A stretch of 5,803 bases of DNA from an uncultured Bacillota bacterium. GTDB lineage: Bacteria; Bacillota; Clostridia; Peptostreptococcales; Anaerovoracaceae. The notes below the pieces were generated by a model that did no database searches, was not told the origin of the DNA, and saw nothing but the letters and a program-made list of their open reading frames with translations. The position numbers were made by a program, and so were the translations under genes. The DNA lies in the NCBI GenBank assembly GCA_946631075.1, contig CAMOZS010000113.1:1-5803 (forward strand), read 5' to 3'. Below are positions 5,762 through 5,803 of this stretch, piece after piece. Position 1 is the stretch's first letter. Every line of letters starts with the position of its first letter.

Positions 5762-5803
5762 TGTTCCAACGCTCCTGATCTGTTGTCTTTTTTCGACCTG
5801 ATT
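5758..5803 (-). CDS. Possible 3' end of an upstream gene overlapping hydF by ATGA
   Basis: On the minus strand one frame is open from the right edge (14 codons, reading IRSKKDNRSGALEQ) and stops at TGA 5758-5760, which overlaps the hydF ATG (5759-5761) as ATGA. This is a common arrangement for translationally coupled operon genes, and the hydF ribosome binding site would lie inside the upstream gene. A hydrogenase maturation gene would be a natural neighbour. The stretch is too short to identify, and the other two minus-strand frames are also open here, so this is tentative. Confidence 0.35.
   Translation of the reverse strand, partial: IRSKKDNRSGALEQ

Overview
The window looks like the chromosome of an anaerobic, fairly GC-rich Firmicute, probably Clostridia (Lachnospiraceae or a relative). 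The evidence is a complete HydF ([FeFe]-hydrogenase maturation GTPase, restricted mostly to anaerobes), a zinc-type ribosomal protein L31, strong AGGAGG-type ribosome binding sites and AT-rich promoters. I could not assign a genus. Every gene I can support lies on the minus strand, so transcription runs from right to left. The many long plus-strand frames are antisense shadows of GC-rich genes.

In transcription order: (1) 5758-5803 holds what may be the last codons of an upstream gene whose stop overlaps the hydF start as ATGA. (2) 4454-5761 is hydF, with an unusual in-frame 24-bp tandem duplication in the GTPase domain. (3) 4323-4453 is an intergenic region holding a promoter embedded in an array of about six GGTGT/ACACC boxes. 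(4) 3456-4322 encodes an XRE-type helix-turn-helix fused to a Uma2 (PD-(D/E)XK-like) domain; the box array is probably its operator. (5) 3137-3334 is rpmE (L31), with its own promoter, a structured leader of about 72 nt and a clear intrinsic terminator. (6) A new promoter at 3025-3053 drives a two-gene operon: an unrecognised 129-residue protein (2571-2960) and, 16 nt further on, a very large iron-sulfur flavoprotein (1-2554) that runs off the left edge.

The large flavoprotein has at least 851 residues. An N-terminal [4Fe-4S] ferredoxin motif is followed by a GltD-type Fe-S region and then two complete-looking GltD-like FAD/NAD(P) modules in tandem. Only the first module keeps a good second Rossmann motif; the second is degenerate there. 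Its closeness to hydF suggests it carries electrons between a nicotinamide pool and a hydrogenase or another Fe-S partner, as in glutamate-synthase-linked [FeFe] hydrogenases. No hydrogenase structural gene is visible, so that link is inference. The main candidates for something undescribed are the HTH-Uma2 protein with its helically phased operator array, and the 129-residue protein with the tandem GltD-like flavoprotein. No gap between genes exceeds 300 bases, and I saw no tRNA, rRNA, CRISPR array or insertion sequence.
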